DNA of 64,000 bases from Pseudomonadota bacterium (GCA_020161775.1 JAIUOW010000021.1:33576-97575), one strand, 5' to 3'; shown: positions 42,320 through 53,871, counted from the first letter of the stretch. Notes: generated from the sequence alone by a model not told the origin. Translations and numbers: made by a program.

Positions 42320-42390
42320 GCTGTTGGTGATGATTTGCGGGCCAGCATAGCAAAGACCTCGCTGCCTTCGGCGCGTTTTCAAGCGTTCGT

Positions 42391-43527
42391 TCAGCCAATG
42401 ACGCGGCCGTCAACCGTCAACATGCTCTGCGTCACATACGTGGCGCTTCTTCGCTGCGGGTTGAACGCCACGCGGTAGCCGCCCACATCCACCGCCTCGC
42501 GCCGCTGGAAGGCGGCCAGCACGCCCTGGCGGGTCAGGGCGCCGTCCATGTCGCGCAGCACTTCGTAGGTGTAGCGCGCGGCAATGAAACCCGCCAGGCT
42601 CAGCGACACCGGCGGCTCGTCAAACAGCCGGGCCATGGTTTCGCGGTAGCTGCGCACCACGGGCAGGCTCGCATTGACCATGGGCACGGCCTGGGTGGCG
42701 ATCACCGGCGTGCTGCGGGCGCCGCCCATCTGGGTCATGGTCTGCAGGTTCACGTCGGCCAGCGCCACGATGTAGCGTTGGCGCTGCTGCTTTTGCAGCC
42801 CCTGGGTGAACTGCACCAGCTCGGGTGTGCCGCCCACGAACAGCAGGATGGCCGGGGTGCCGGGCGTGAGGCGCTGGCCCAGGCGGTCCAGGTCGCCGTT
42901 GGCGCGGTACTGCTGGAGCTTGAGCTTCATGCTGGAGGCAATGCGCTCCAGGTCCTGCTGGTACAGCTGGTATTCCTGCTGCGATGCATACACCGCGCCT
43001 ACTTCGCTCACGCCCATCACGGTCAGCGACCGCAGGGCATGGCCGATCTGTTCCTGGCGCGCGGCAAAAATCGGGAAGGTGCGTTCGTCCACCTCCACGC
43101 TGGAGTTCTGCAGCCAGGGCGCCACGTGGGCGATGGGGGCAGCCAGCTGGCGCAGCTCGGTGGCCAGCAGGCCGGCGGCCGGATCGCCGGCGGTGCCCGA
43201 CAGCACCAGGCAGCCCGGGTTGTCCAGCAGCTGCTGCACTGCGGCCTTCATGCTGGCGGCACTGCCATCCACCTCAATGGATACATGCTGCACCGGCCGC
43301 CCGCGCAGGCCGCCCTTCTGGTTGATGTCCTGCCAGGCCGCACGCGAGCCGATCAGGAAGTCCCTGGACACGTCCTGCTGGGTGGGCGAGGTGTCCACAA
43401 TCTGGGCCACCAGCACGCTGCGGGCGGCGGTTCTGGCTGGCTGGGCCAGCAAGGCAGGTGCGGCCGCCAGGCCGGCCGCACCCACCAGCACCCGGCGCCG
43501 GCCGGGTGAGGCAATTGCAAAAGTCAT
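42391..43527 (-). CDS. Periplasmic ligand-binding protein (Peripla_BP_6 type) with Tat signal
   Basis: 378 aa. The N-terminus SPGRRRVLVGAAGLAAAPALLA is a twin-arginine signal. The mature part looks like the branched-chain amino-acid/amide binding protein fold (SVLVAQIVDTSPTQQDVSRD, then NQKGGLRGRPV). No ABC permease or ATPase genes of that class are adjacent, so it may be an orphan sensor or scavenger. It lies 15 bp after the fasciclin gene and upstream of ppx, possibly in one Pho-controlled unit. Ligand unknown. Confidence 0.78.
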   Translation of the reverse strand: MTFAIASPGRRRVLVGAAGLAAAPALLAQPARTAARSVLVAQIVDTSPTQQDVSRDFLIGSRAAWQDINQKGGLRGRPVQHVSIEVDGSAASMKAAVQQLLDNPGCLVLSGTAGDPAAGLLATELRQLAAPIAHVAPWLQNSSVEVDERTFPIFAARQEQIGHALRSLTVMGVSEVGAVYASQQEYQLYQQDLERIASSMKLKLQQYRANGDLDRLGQRLTPGTPAILLFVGGTPELVQFTQGLQKQQRQRYIVALADVNLQTMTQMGGARSTPVIATQAVPMVNASLPVVRSYRETMARLFDEPPVSLSLAGFIAARYTYEVLRDMDGALTRQGVLAAFQRREAVDVGGYRVAFNPQRRSATYVTQSMLTVDGRVIG

Positions 43528-43541
43528 GGGGAAGCGGTGGC

Positions 43542-44021
43542 TCAGCGCTTGGGCGGCATCAGCACACGGTCCAGGGTGTGGACCACACCGTTGGTGGCGC
43601 TGATGTCGGCGGTTTCCACCATGCCTTCTTCCACCGTCACAAACGTGCCGGCGCGCGACAGGTTCAGGTCGGCGCCGTTGGCCGATTTGGTCTTGCCGTT
43701 CTTCACGTCGGCGGCCATGACCTTGGCGGGCACCACGTGGTAGGCCAGCACGGCCTTCAGCTGGGCCGGGTTCTTGCCCAGCTCGTCCAGCGTCTTGGCG
43801 GGCACGGCCTTGAAGGCGTCATTGGTGGGGGCAAACACGGTGTAGGGGCCCGTGCCCTTGAGCATGTCGCTCAGGCCAGCCTTGGCCACCAGGCTGTTGA
43901 GCGTGCTCAGCTGCGGGTTGGTGGCGATGGTGTCGGCGACCGACACGGGCGTGGGCGTGGTGGCGCAGCCGGTGACGGCGGCGGCCAGGGCAGCGGCAAG
44001 AATGAAACGACGGTTGGTCAT
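43542..44021 (-). CDS. Fasciclin-domain lipoprotein
   Basis: 159 aa. The lipoprotein signal ends in the lipobox AAVTGC with Cys19. One FAS1 domain fills residues about 28-157: TLNSLVAKAGL, YTVFAPTNDAFKAVP, LKAVLAYHVVPAKV and the terminal NGVVHTLDRVLMP H-box-like motif. FAS1 lipoproteins are cell-envelope adhesion or surface proteins. A CTGGAG site precedes the ATG. The gene diverges from pstS and has its own minus-strand Pho box array. Confidence 0.88.
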   Translation of the reverse strand: MTNRRFILAAALAAAVTGCATTPTPVSVADTIATNPQLSTLNSLVAKAGLSDMLKGTGPYTVFAPTNDAFKAVPAKTLDELGKNPAQLKAVLAYHVVPAKVMAADVKNGKTKSANGADLNLSRAGTFVTVEEGMVETADISATNGVVHTLDRVLMPPKR

Positions 44022-44070
44022 GGTTTTTCTCCAGGGTTGCAGGGATTGGCCGCGAGCGTAGGGCGCTGTC

Positions 44071-44099
44071 ATGACGGCCTGATGAAGGATTTGTGACGG
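44071..44099 (-). promoter_or_regulatory. Minus-strand Pho box array for the fasciclin gene
   Basis: Read on the minus strand, CCGTCAC (44099-44093), CCTTCAT (44088-44082) and CCGTCAT (44077-44071) are spaced by 11 bp. TACGCT, a possible -10, lies 10 bp further downstream (44060-44055). The fasciclin start is 50 bp from the last half-site. Confidence 0.62.
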
Positions 44100-44101
44100 G
44101 T

Positions 44102-44146
44102 TTGTCATCTGTTTTGTCACGGCACCGTCACAAAAGCTTCTTAAAG
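44102..44146 (+). promoter_or_regulatory. pstS promoter with Pho boxes
   Basis: Half-sites TTGTCAT (44102), TTGTCAC (44114) and CCGTCAC (44125) form a PhoB array; the last two are 11 bp apart. TTAAAG (44141-44146) about 10 bp downstream could be the -10. pstS starts 41 bp later. It shares the intergenic region with the divergent fasciclin Pho boxes. Confidence 0.7.
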
Positions 44147-44186
44147 TCCGTTCAACTTCTCCAACCCTGAAACTTGAGGTAATCCC

Positions 44187-45230
44187 ATGAACATGAACTT
44201 CCGTATTGCTACCCTGGCGCTGGCGGGTTTTGCGGCGCTGTCCGCGGCTGGCGTTGCCGGTGCGCAAGAGGTGACGGGCGCTGGCGCAAGCTTCCCGGCA
44301 CCGCTGTACTCCAAGTGGGCCGCTGACTACAACAAGGCGACGGGCGTCAAGATCAACTACCAGTCGGTAGGTTCGGGCGCCGGCATCCGCCAGATCGACG
44401 CCAAGACCGTGGATTTCGGCGCCTCTGACGCTCCGCTGAAGGACGAAGAACTGGCCAAGAAGGGCCAGCTGCAGTTCCCTACCGTCATTGGCGGCGTGAT
44501 CCCCGTGGTCAACATCAAGGGCATCGCCCCCGGCCAGCTGCGCCTGAACGGCCAGGTGCTGGGTGACATCTACCTGGGCAAGATCACCAAGTGGAACGAC
44601 GCCGCCATCAAGGCGCTGAACCCCAGCCTGAACCTGCCCGACGTGGCCATCGCCCCGGTGCGCCGCGCTGACGGCTCGGGCACGACCTTCCTGTTCACCA
44701 ATTACCTGAGCAAGGTCAACGCCGAATGGAAGACCAAGGTGGGTGAGGGCACCGCCGTCAACTGGCCGGTGGGCGCGGGTGGCAAGGGCAACGAGGGCGT
44801 GGCCGCCTTCGTGGGCCGCCTGCCCAACGCCATTGGCTACCTGGAATACGCCTACGTCAAGCAGAACAAGCTGTCTTATGCGCTGATGCAGAACAGCGCC
44901 GGCAACTTCGTCGCCCCGGATGACAAGGCCTTCAAGGCCGCCGCCGCCGGTGCCGACTGGGCCAAGAGCTTCTACCAGATCCTCACGAACCAGCCGGGTG
45001 CTGATTCGTGGCCGATCACCGGCGCCACCTTCATCCTGATGCACAAGGTGCAGGACAAGCCCGCTCAAGCCGCTGCCACGCTGAAGTTCTTCCAGTGGGC
45101 CTACCAGAACGGCGACAAGACGGCTGACGACCTGGACTACGTGCCCATGCCCGCCGCCGTGAAGGCGCAGATTGAAAAGGGCTGGAGCGAGATCAAGGAC
45201 GCATCCGGCAAGGCCGTGGCGCTCAAGTAA
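44187..45230 (+). CDS. pstS: Phosphate ABC transporter, periplasmic phosphate-binding protein
   Basis: Captures phosphate for the PstCAB importer. 347 aa. The signal peptide ends about residue 26 (GVAGA-QEVTG). Phosphate-binding features: TGAGASFPAPLYSKWAADYN, QSVGSGAGIRQI, DFGASDAPL and RRADGSGTTFLFTNYL. A TTGAGG site precedes tandem in-frame ATGs (44187 and 44193). First gene of pstSCAB-phoU-phoB-phoR behind a Pho box array. Confidence 0.98.
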   Translation: MNMNFRIATLALAGFAALSAAGVAGAQEVTGAGASFPAPLYSKWAADYNKATGVKINYQSVGSGAGIRQIDAKTVDFGASDAPLKDEELAKKGQLQFPTVIGGVIPVVNIKGIAPGQLRLNGQVLGDIYLGKITKWNDAAIKALNPSLNLPDVAIAPVRRADGSGTTFLFTNYLSKVNAEWKTKVGEGTAVNWPVGAGGKGNEGVAAFVGRLPNAIGYLEYAYVKQNKLSYALMQNSAGNFVAPDDKAFKAAAAGADWAKSFYQILTNQPGADSWPITGATFILMHKVQDKPAQAAATLKFFQWAYQNGDKTADDLDYVPMPAAVKAQIEKGWSEIKDASGKAVALK

Positions 45231-45232
45231 GC

Positions 45233-45271
45233 CTGTTGTCACAGTCGTCCTGCCAGCAGCCATCACAACAG
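45233..45271 (+). promoter_or_regulatory. Intercistronic hairpin between pstS and pstC
   Basis: CTGTTGT (45233-45239) pairs exactly with ACAACAG (45265-45271) around a 25-nt loop with a small internal CTG/CAG stem. There is no T-run. Such hairpins can protect the upstream message and explain higher binding-protein than permease levels; that role is inference. Confidence 0.4.
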
Positions 45272-45284
45272 ACGGAGGGGCCTC

Positions 45285-46328
45285 GTGTCCTCTACACTTC
45301 CGGCCCATGAGGCCCCTTTCGACACCGCCGTGCGATCCCCGGCCGCAAGCCAGGGGCGCAAGATGAGCGTGCCCCCGGCTGGCCAGCCCTCGCGCAGCGG
45401 GGCCTGGATCGACCAGGTGTTTGGCTGGGCGGCCAAGGGCGCCGCGCTGATCACGCTGGGCCTGCTGTTTGGCATCCTGGCGTCCCTGGTGGTGGGTGCC
45501 TGGCCCGCCATCGAAAAATACGGCCTCGGCTTTCTGACCAACACGGTCTGGGACCCGGTCAACAATGAGTACGGCGGCCTGGTGATGATCTACGGCACGA
45601 TCGCCACGTCGGTGATCGCGCTGCTGATCGCCGTGCCGGTGAGCTTTGGCATTGCACTGTTCCTGACCGAGCTGTCGCCCGCCTGGCTCAAGCGCCCGCT
45701 GGGCACCGCCATCGAGCTGCTGGCGGCCGTGCCGTCCATCGTGTACGGCATGTGGGGCCTTCTGGTGTTTGGCCCCATCCTGGCCACCTATGTGCAGCAG
45801 CCGCTGCAAAGCCTGTTTGACGGCGTGCCGTTCCTGGGCGCGCTGGTCTCCGGCCCGCCGGTGGGCATCGGCATCCTGTCGGCCGGCATCATCCTGGCCA
45901 TCATGATCATCCCGTTCATCGCCTCGGTGATGCGCGACGTGTTCGAGGTGACGCCGCCCATGCTCAAGGAGTCCGCCTATGCGCTGGGTTCCACCACCTG
46001 GGAGGTGGTCTACAAGGTGGTGTTGCCGTACACCAAGGGCGGTGTGGTCGGCGGCATCATGCTGGGCCTGGGCCGCGCCTTGGGTGAGACCATGGCGGTC
46101 ACGTTCGTGATCGGCAACTTCAACCAGCTGGATTCGCTGAGCCTGTTCCAGGCGGCCAACAGCATCACCTCGGCCTTGGCCAATGAATTTGCCGAGGCGG
46201 CCAGCGGGCTGCACCAGGCAGCGCTGATCTACCTGGGGCTGGTGCTGTTCTTCATCACCTTCGTGGTGCTGGCGCTGTCCAAGCTGCTGCTGGCCCAGTT
46301 GCGCAAGAGCGAAGGGGCCAAGGCATGA
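45285..46328 (+). CDS. pstC: Phosphate ABC transporter permease PstC
   Basis: Inner-membrane permease subunit, 347 aa, six main hydrophobic helices. Typical features: [28 protein letters not shown] and the ABC-contact loop [21 protein letters not shown]. Start GTG 45285 with GGAGGGG upstream; an in-frame ATG at 45363 is an alternative that would remove 26 non-conserved-looking residues. The stop overlaps pstA. Confidence 0.95.
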   Translation: MSSTLPAHEAPFDTAVRSPAASQGRKMSVPPAGQPSRSGAWIDQVFGWAAKGAALITLGLLFGILASLVVGAWPAIEKYGLGFLTNTVWDPVNNEYGGLVMIYGTIATSVIALLIAVPVSFGIALFLTELSPAWLKRPLGTAIELLAAVPSIVYGMWGLLVFGPILATYVQQPLQSLFDGVPFLGALVSGPPVGIGILSAGIILAIMIIPFIASVMRDVFEVTPPMLKESAYALGSTTWEVVYKVVLPYTKGGVVGGIMLGLGRALGETMAVTFVIGNFNQLDSLSLFQAANSITSALANEFAEAASGLHQAALIYLGLVLFFITFVVLALSKLLLAQLRKSEGAKA

Positions 46329-47209
46329 GCACCGCTGAAAACCTGCTGCGCGCCGCGGATGCCAACCGCCTGCGCGAGCACAAATACGCCCAGCGCAAGC
46401 GCGTGAACCAGATCGCGCTGACGCTGTCGCTGGCGGCCATGGCCTTTGGCCTGGTCTGGCTGATCTGGATCCTGTGGGACACCGTGCGCCTGGGGGTGGG
46501 TGGCCTGGGCTGGGCCACCCTGACGCAGATGACACCGCCGCCCAACGAGGTGGGTGGCATTGCCAATGCGATTTATGGCTCGTTCCTGATGGTCATGCTG
46601 GCCACCTTCGTGGCTACGCCCGTGGGCATCATGGCCGGCATCTACCTGGCCGAATACGACCCCAAGGGCTGGCTGGGGTCGCTCACCCGCTTTGTGAACG
46701 ACATCCTGCTGTCGGCGCCGTCCATCGTGATCGGCCTGTTCGTGTACGCCGTGATCGTGGCGCGCTTCAAGACCTTCTCGGGCTGGGCCGGCGTGATTGC
46801 GCTGGCGCTGATCGTCATCCCGGTGGTGATCCGCACGACCGAGAACATGCTTTTGCTGGTGCCCGCGGGCCTGCGCGAAGCCGCCTACGCGCTGGGCGCG
46901 CCCAAATGGAAGGTCATCATCAGCATCACGCTGCGGGCTGCCCGGGCGGGCGTGGTCACCGGCGTGCTGCTGGCCGTGGCCCGCATTGCCGGTGAGACCG
47001 CGCCGCTGCTGTTCACCTCGTTGAACAACCAGTTCTGGACGTCCAGCCTGAGCGAGCCGATGGCGAGCCTGCCGGTGACGATCTTCAAGTTCGCCATGAG
47101 CCCCTATGAAAACTGGCAGCAGCTGGCCTGGGCGGGCGTATTCCTCATTACCGTCGCCGTGCTGGGCCTGAACATCCTGGCCCGTGTACTGACGCGCAAC
47201 AAGATTTGA
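46325..47209 (+). CDS. pstA: Phosphate ABC transporter permease PstA
   Basis: Second permease subunit, 294 aa, six hydrophobic helices. Motifs: [26 protein letters not shown] and the coupling loop [21 protein letters not shown]. The start overlaps the pstC stop (ATGA). pstB begins 11 bp after the stop. Confidence 0.96.
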   Translation: MSTAENLLRAADANRLREHKYAQRKRVNQIALTLSLAAMAFGLVWLIWILWDTVRLGVGGLGWATLTQMTPPPNEVGGIANAIYGSFLMVMLATFVATPVGIMAGIYLAEYDPKGWLGSLTRFVNDILLSAPSIVIGLFVYAVIVARFKTFSGWAGVIALALIVIPVVIRTTENMLLLVPAGLREAAYALGAPKWKVIISITLRAARAGVVTGVLLAVARIAGETAPLLFTSLNNQFWTSSLSEPMASLPVTIFKFAMSPYENWQQLAWAGVFLITVAVLGLNILARVLTRNKI

Positions 47210-47220
47210 CGAGGCCGATT

Positions 47221-48000
47221 GTGAACACCATCACCACCCAGACCTCCGGGTCCAAGATCCAGGTCAAGGACCTGAATTTCTTCTACGGCAAGTTCCACGC
47301 CCTGAAGGGCATCAACCTGGAAATCCCCGAGAAGAAAGTCACCGCCTTCATTGGCCCGTCGGGCTGCGGCAAGTCCACACTGTTGCGCACCTTCAACCGC
47401 ATGTACGAGCTGTACCCCGAGCAGCGCGCCGAAGGCGAAATCCTGCTGGACGGCGAGAACCTGCTCACCTCCAAAAAGGACGTGGCGCTGATCCGCGCCA
47501 AGATCGGCATGGTCTTCCAGAAGCCCACGCCGTTCCCCATGTCCATCTACGACAACATCGCCTTTGGCGTGCGCCTGTTCGAGAACCTCAGCACCTCCGA
47601 CATGGATGACCGTGTGGAGTGGGCGCTGCGCAAGGCCGCGCTGTGGACCGAGGTCAAGGACAAGCTCAACCAGAGCGGTGCTGGCCTGTCCGGCGGGCAG
47701 CAGCAGCGCCTGTGCATCGCGCGCGGCATTGCCATCAAGCCCGAGATCCTGCTGCTGGACGAACCCTGTTCCGCGCTGGACCCGATCTCCACCGCCAAGA
47801 TCGAGGAGCTGATTGCCGAGCTCAAGAACGACTACACCGTGGTGATCGTCACGCACAACATGCAGCAGGCCGCGCGCTGCAGCGACTTCACCGCCTACAT
47901 GTACCTGGGTGATCTGGTCGAGGTGGGGCCCACCGAGCAGATTTTCTTCAAGCCCACGCGCACCGAAACAGAAGACTACATCACGGGAAGGTTCGGCTGA
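47221..48000 (+). CDS. pstB: Phosphate ABC transporter ATP-binding protein
   Basis: ATPase of the Pst importer, 259 aa from GTG 47221, chosen because GAGG lies 6 bases upstream; the open frame extends to a TTG at 47206 within pstA. Walker [10 protein letters not shown] is at about 45-53, the Q-loop [17 protein letters not shown], the signature [13 protein letters not shown], Walker [14 protein letters not shown] and the H-loop VTHNMQQA are all intact. Confidence 0.97.
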   Translation: MNTITTQTSGSKIQVKDLNFFYGKFHALKGINLEIPEKKVTAFIGPSGCGKSTLLRTFNRMYELYPEQRAEGEILLDGENLLTSKKDVALIRAKIGMVFQKPTPFPMSIYDNIAFGVRLFENLSTSDMDDRVEWALRKAALWTEVKDKLNQSGAGLSGGQQQRLCIARGIAIKPEILLLDEPCSALDPISTAKIEELIAELKNDYTVVIVTHNMQQAARCSDFTAYMYLGDLVEVGPTEQIFFKPTRTETEDYITGRFG

Positions 48001-48001
48001 C

Positions 48002-48703
48002 ATGACAGACAAACACCTCTCCAGCCAGTTCGACAGCGAGCTCACGGGCGTTTCCGCCCGCGTCATGGAAATGGGCGGCCTGGTTGAATCGCAGATCCGC
48101 ACCGCCGTGTATTCGCTGGCCCAGTTCAGCGCCGAGGCAGCAGCCCAGGTGACCGACATGGAAGGCCGCGTCAATGCGATGGAAGTGGAAATCGACAAGG
48201 AGCTGTCGTCCATCATCGCCAGGCGCCAGCCCACGGCGCGCGACCTGCGCCTGCTGATCGCCATCTCCAAGACCACGGCCAACCTGGAGCGTGCCGGCGA
48301 CGAGGCCGACAAGATCGCCCGCATGGTCAAGTCCATCATCGAAAGCGGCTCGGCGCGCAACATGCCGGCGTCCGAGTTGCGCATCGCCGCCGACCTGGCC
48401 TCGGGCCTGCTGCGCAAGGCGCTGGATGCGTTCGCGCGGCTGGACGTCAACATGGCCGTGTCCATCCTGAAGGAAGACGACGCCATCGACAAGGAATTCG
48501 ACGGCTTCGTGCGCAAGCTCATCACCTACATGATGGAAGACCCGCGCGCGATCTCGCCCAGCCTGGACCTGCTGTTCCTGGCCAAGGCCATTGAGCGCAT
48601 TGGCGACCATGCCAAGAACATCGCTGAATTCATCATCTACGTCGTCAAGGGCGCGGACGTGCGCCACACGCCCATGGAGACCATCGAGTCCGTGCTGAAA
48701 TGA
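48002..48703 (+). CDS. phoU: Phosphate signalling protein PhoU
   Basis: Links the Pst transporter to PhoR and keeps PhoR in its inhibitory state when phosphate is plentiful. 233 aa, all-helical, two PhoU repeats with the metal-binding patterns ERAGDEADKIARM and ERIGDHAKNIAEF. The start at 48002 is one base past the pstB stop; the stop overlaps phoB by 4 bp. Confidence 0.97.
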   Translation: MTDKHLSSQFDSELTGVSARVMEMGGLVESQIRTAVYSLAQFSAEAAAQVTDMEGRVNAMEVEIDKELSSIIARRQPTARDLRLLIAISKTTANLERAGDEADKIARMVKSIIESGSARNMPASELRIAADLASGLLRKALDAFARLDVNMAVSILKEDDAIDKEFDGFVRKLITYMMEDPRAISPSLDLLFLAKAIERIGDHAKNIAEFIIYVVKGADVRHTPMETIESVLK

Positions 48704-49413
48704 AGCACCAACCCCGCGTCCTGATCGTTGAAGACGAACCCTCGATCGCCGAGCTGATCGCCGTCAACCTGCGCCACAACGGCTTCCAGCCGACCTGGGC
48801 GGAAGACGGCGTGGCCGCGCAGCGCGAGCTGGACGCCGTGCTGCCCGACGCGATCCTGCTGGACTGGATGCTGCCGGGCCAAAGCGGCGTGGCGCTGGCC
48901 AAGAAATGGCGCGCCGACGCCCGCACCAAGGCCATCCCCATCCTCATGCTCACCGCGCGCGGCGACGAGCCCGACAAGATCATGGGCCTGGACGCCGGTG
49001 CCGACGACTACATCACCAAGCCGTTTTCCACGCAGGAAATGCTCGCGCGCATCCGCGCGGTGCTGCGCCGCCGTGCACCCGAGCAGGTCAACGACAGCGT
49101 GTCCATCGGCGAACTGGTGCTGGACGCCGCCACGCACCGCGTGACCTGGCAAGGCCAGCCTCTGAAGGTCGGCCCCACGGAGTACAAACTGCTGCACTAC
49201 CTCATGAAGCACCCCGAGCGCGTGCACAGCCGCGGCCAACTGCTGGACAAGGTCTGGGGTGACCATGTGTTCATTGAAGAGCGCACGGTGGATGTGCACG
49301 TCAAGCGCCTGCGCGAGGCCCTGGGCGTGGCCGGCGCCATGGTAGAGACCGTGCGCGGTGCCGGCTACCGCCTGACCGCGCAGGCTGTCATCCCCACTGC
49401 GGCGCAGGGCTGA
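48700..49413 (+). CDS. phoB: Phosphate regulon response regulator PhoB
   Basis: OmpR-class transcription factor that binds Pho boxes. 237 aa. Receiver domain: acidic pocket Glu11-Asp12, phosphoacceptor Asp55 (ILLDWMLPG), and the KPF lysine (ADDYITKPF). The winged-helix effector domain contains LHYLMKHPERVHSRGQLLDKVWG and EERTVDVHVKRLREAL. It is the likely activator of the Pho box promoters at 33705, 36537, 44071 and 44102. Confidence 0.97.
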   Translation: MKHQPRVLIVEDEPSIAELIAVNLRHNGFQPTWAEDGVAAQRELDAVLPDAILLDWMLPGQSGVALAKKWRADARTKAIPILMLTARGDEPDKIMGLDAGADDYITKPFSTQEMLARIRAVLRRRAPEQVNDSVSIGELVLDAATHRVTWQGQPLKVGPTEYKLLHYLMKHPERVHSRGQLLDKVWGDHVFIEERTVDVHVKRLREALGVAGAMVETVRGAGYRLTAQAVIPTAAQG

Positions 49414-49458
49414 ACGCAGGCCCCTTTCTGACGGGTGGCCTTGCGCCACAATCAGCCC

Positions 49459-50832
<1,374 letters not shown>

Positions 50833-52131
50833 ACACCGCGGCGGTCAACACCAGCGCGAAAGCGCCCGCGCCCCAGAACGCAGCCGGTGAATTCAGCGGT
50901 GCCAGCGGCCCGATGCCCTGGTAGGCCAGCACGTAGCCACCGCCCAGGCCCACGCCCCACAGCAGCACGCAATACACCGCCAGCGAGGCCACCGCCACGC
51001 CGTAGCTGCGCAGCACGAACACGCACACCGCCTGCACGGCGTCCGCCACGTGGTAGGCCGCCACCCAGATCAGCAGCCCGCCCGCCATGGCCGCTACCGG
51101 CGCATTGCCGCCGGCATACAGGCGCGCCAGCGGCTCGTGGGCCAGCACCAGCAGCGCGGCACCGCCCACGGCCAGGGCCAGCGTGAGCTTCAGGCCCAGG
51201 CGCAGCGCAAGGCGTGCACGCGCGGCGTCGCCCGAGCCCAGCCACCAGCTCACGCGGGCGCTGACCGCAATGCCCAGCGACAGCGGCATCATGTACAGCA
51301 CCCCCACCAGGTTGGAGGCGATCTGGTGGCTGGCCGTGGCCACCGTGCCCTGGCGCGCAATGAACAGCGCCATGAGCGAATAGGCGGTCACCTCCACCAG
51401 CACGGCCAGTCCGGTGGGAATGCCCAGCCGCGCAAACCGGCCAATGGCCTGCCAGTCGGGCCGCTCCAGCCGTTGCCAGATGCGGTAGGGCTGGTACATG
51501 GGCTGGGTGCCCAGCATCCAGCAGGCCAGGCCGAACATCAGGAACGTCACGATCACCGTGGCCCAGGCGCAGCCCGCCAGCCCCATGGCCGGCACGCCCA
51601 GGCCGCCGAAGGTCAGCCAGACCGACAGCGGCACCTTGAGCGCCAGCGAGCCGATCTGCACCCAGGTGACCAGCCGTGGCCAGCCCAGGCTCTGGTTGAG
51701 CGTGGCATACATGCGAAACAGCAGCGCTGGCGGCGCGGCCAGCGCCAGGATGGCCAGGTAGGCCTTCACCTCGGCCTGCAGCGCGGGCGGCACCTGCGTC
51801 CAGCGCATCAGCGGCCCCGGCATCAGCAAGGCCACAACGCCCAGCACCATGACCATGAACGCCAGGTACAGCGCCTGGCGCACCGCGCGGCCCACTTCGG
51901 CGTCGTGGCCCGCGCCGCGCAGCTCGGCCCACACGGGCAGCTGCGCCTGCAGCACGCCGTTCAGCGCGATGAAGATACTGATGTAGATGGCCGAGCCCAC
52001 CGACAGCGCGGCCAGCGCCTCGCTGGAAAAGCGCCCGGCCACCAGCGTATCGGTCACGCCGAATGCCATGACGGCCAGCTGCCCCGCCAGCACCGTGCCG
52101 GCATGGCGCATGATGGTGCGCAGCTCTGACA

Positions 52132-53829
52132 TCAGCGGACGACGGCCGAGGTGCGCTGGTACACAAGCACGTTGTCGTTGGCATCGGCCGGGCGGCGCAC
52201 ATTGGCCAGCAGCTTCCACTGGCGCATGTCCAGCCCGGCACGCAAGGCGTCCACCGAGCCCGCACCCACGATCATCCAGGGGCAGGCTGCGGCCACGCTG
52301 ACAGGTTGCAGCGTCAGTTTGCCGTGGTACTGGAACGCCGCCACATGGCCGCGGCTCAGGCCATGCACCTCTACGCAGCCAGGCTGGTTGATCAGGCGCG
52401 TGACCTGGCCCACCACGGGCAGGTAGCCGCGGGCGAAGTCCAGCAGCGGCAGCCACAGCGTCATCAGCAGCAACCAGCACAGCGCGGCCCCGCCCGCGGG
52501 CAGCACCAGGCTTTTCCAGATGGCGGCGCGGTGGCGGCCCGCGCGCCATTTGACCAGCCAGGCCCAGCACAGCGTGGCGGCCAGCGCCACGGCCAGCACT
52601 GGCCAGGAGAAGGTGGGCTCGAACCCAGGCGCCAGCTTGGCCACGTTGGCCGCTGGCTTGGCCGGCACGCCGGTCTGCATGGCGATCCACACCACCCAGA
52701 TCACCAGCGCGCAGCCGCTGAAGAACAGCAGCGTGAACCAGTCAATCAACGCGGCCACGCTGCGCTGCATCGTGGGCAGCGCAAACGCGGCCAGGGTGGC
52801 CAGCGCGGGCAAGCCCAGCAGCAGGGAGCGGTCGGCCGATGGCGTGCTCAGCGTGGTGGCCAGTGCCACCGCCGCAAACCACAGCGGCAGCGCCACGTGG
52901 CGGCTGGCCAGCCGGTGCCGCCAGCGCCACAGCGTCCACAGCGCCAGCGGGGCGGCCGGCCAGGTGAACCACAGCAGCAGCCGGCCGGTGCTGCGCCAAT
53001 CGCGCCCGGCGCCGGTGGGCAGGCCCACGCGCCAGCGGTACAGATCCAGCCCCCAGGCCAGCAGGGCTACCGCCAGCGTGGCCAGTGCAATGAAAGCGGC
53101 CCAGCGGCGGTTGCGGCTGCGCGCGGGCGCGTCCTGTTCGCTGGCCACCAGGCACACCGCCGCGCCGCCCAGGCCCAGCAGCACGGCCATGGCCGGCGCA
53201 CCGCTGAGCGCCAGGCCCGCCAGGCCCGTGACCAGCCCGAGCGCGGCGCTTGCGGTGTGCCAGGGCGTGGCCGCCAGCCCATAGAAGGCCAGGGCGGTGA
53301 AGGCCACCTGGGCCAGGGCGGGCGTGGTTTCGTGCGACAGCTGCGCCAGGCCCAGGCAGGCGATCATGGCCAGCAGGCCGCCGTCGGCCATGGCGCGGGC
53401 GTAGTCGCGCGGGTTGGCCTCGCCGCCAAAGGCAAAGGCCACGGGCTGGGCTTGCGGGCTGCGCGCCAGGTAATACACCGCGTACCAGGTGGCGCTCAGC
53501 GCCAGGGCCAGCAGGCCCATGAACGGAATGCGCGCGGCCAGGTCGGCGCTGAGCCAGGCGGGCGCGGCCATGATGGCCCAGGCGCCCAGCCAGTAAGGCA
53601 GCAGCGCGTCAAATTCGGGGGGGCGGCCCAGCAGCGTGGGGTTCAGCCAGGCGGATGCGCCCGAGGCCAGCTCGGCCATGTAGCCAAACGCCGTCATGTC
53701 GGCGTTTTTCCAGGGCTCGCGGCCCACGAAGCCCGGCAGCACATAGGCCAGGCAGAACAGCAGCAGCGCGGCGCGCGGCAGGCGGCGCACGGCGCTTTGG
53801 GCAACGATGGCGGGGGTGGGCTGGTTCAA
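52132..53829 (-). CDS. Polytopic membrane protein, ArnT/GT39-like glycosyltransferase
   Basis: 565 aa with about 12 hydrophobic segments. The opening PGFVGREPWKNADMTAFGYM resembles the conserved acidic first periplasmic loop of undecaprenyl-phosphate-sugar-dependent transferases (GT83/GT39 class, such as ArnT). The C-terminal soluble domain (about 465-565) follows the last helix. It probably transfers a sugar from a lipid carrier to an envelope acceptor, but the acceptor is unknown. Coupled to the MATE transporter gene. The N-terminal start is taken as MNQPTPAIV at 53829. Confidence 0.68.
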   Translation of the reverse strand: MNQPTPAIVAQSAVRRLPRAALLLFCLAYVLPGFVGREPWKNADMTAFGYMAELASGASAWLNPTLLGRPPEFDALLPYWLGAWAIMAAPAWLSADLAARIPFMGLLALALSATWYAVYYLARSPQAQPVAFAFGGEANPRDYARAMADGGLLAMIACLGLAQLSHETTPALAQVAFTALAFYGLAATPWHTASAALGLVTGLAGLALSGAPAMAVLLGLGGAAVCLVASEQDAPARSRNRRWAAFIALATLAVALLAWGLDLYRWRVGLPTGAGRDWRSTGRLLLWFTWPAAPLALWTLWRWRHRLASRHVALPLWFAAVALATTLSTPSADRSLLLGLPALATLAAFALPTMQRSVAALIDWFTLLFFSGCALVIWVVWIAMQTGVPAKPAANVAKLAPGFEPTFSWPVLAVALAATLCWAWLVKWRAGRHRAAIWKSLVLPAGGAALCWLLLMTLWLPLLDFARGYLPVVGQVTRLINQPGCVEVHGLSRGHVAAFQYHGKLTLQPVSVAAACPWMIVGAGSVDALRAGLDMRQWKLLANVRRPADANDNVLVYQRTSAVVR

Positions 53830-53871
53830 GGGGCGGGCAGGGGTGACAGGGCGCAGTGTGTCACATCAAAC

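Noticed and set aside
43542-46535. 997-aa minus-strand frame
   Set aside because: Only the last 159 codons are real (fasciclin lipoprotein from 44021). The rest is antisense to pstS and pstC with no protein-like features.
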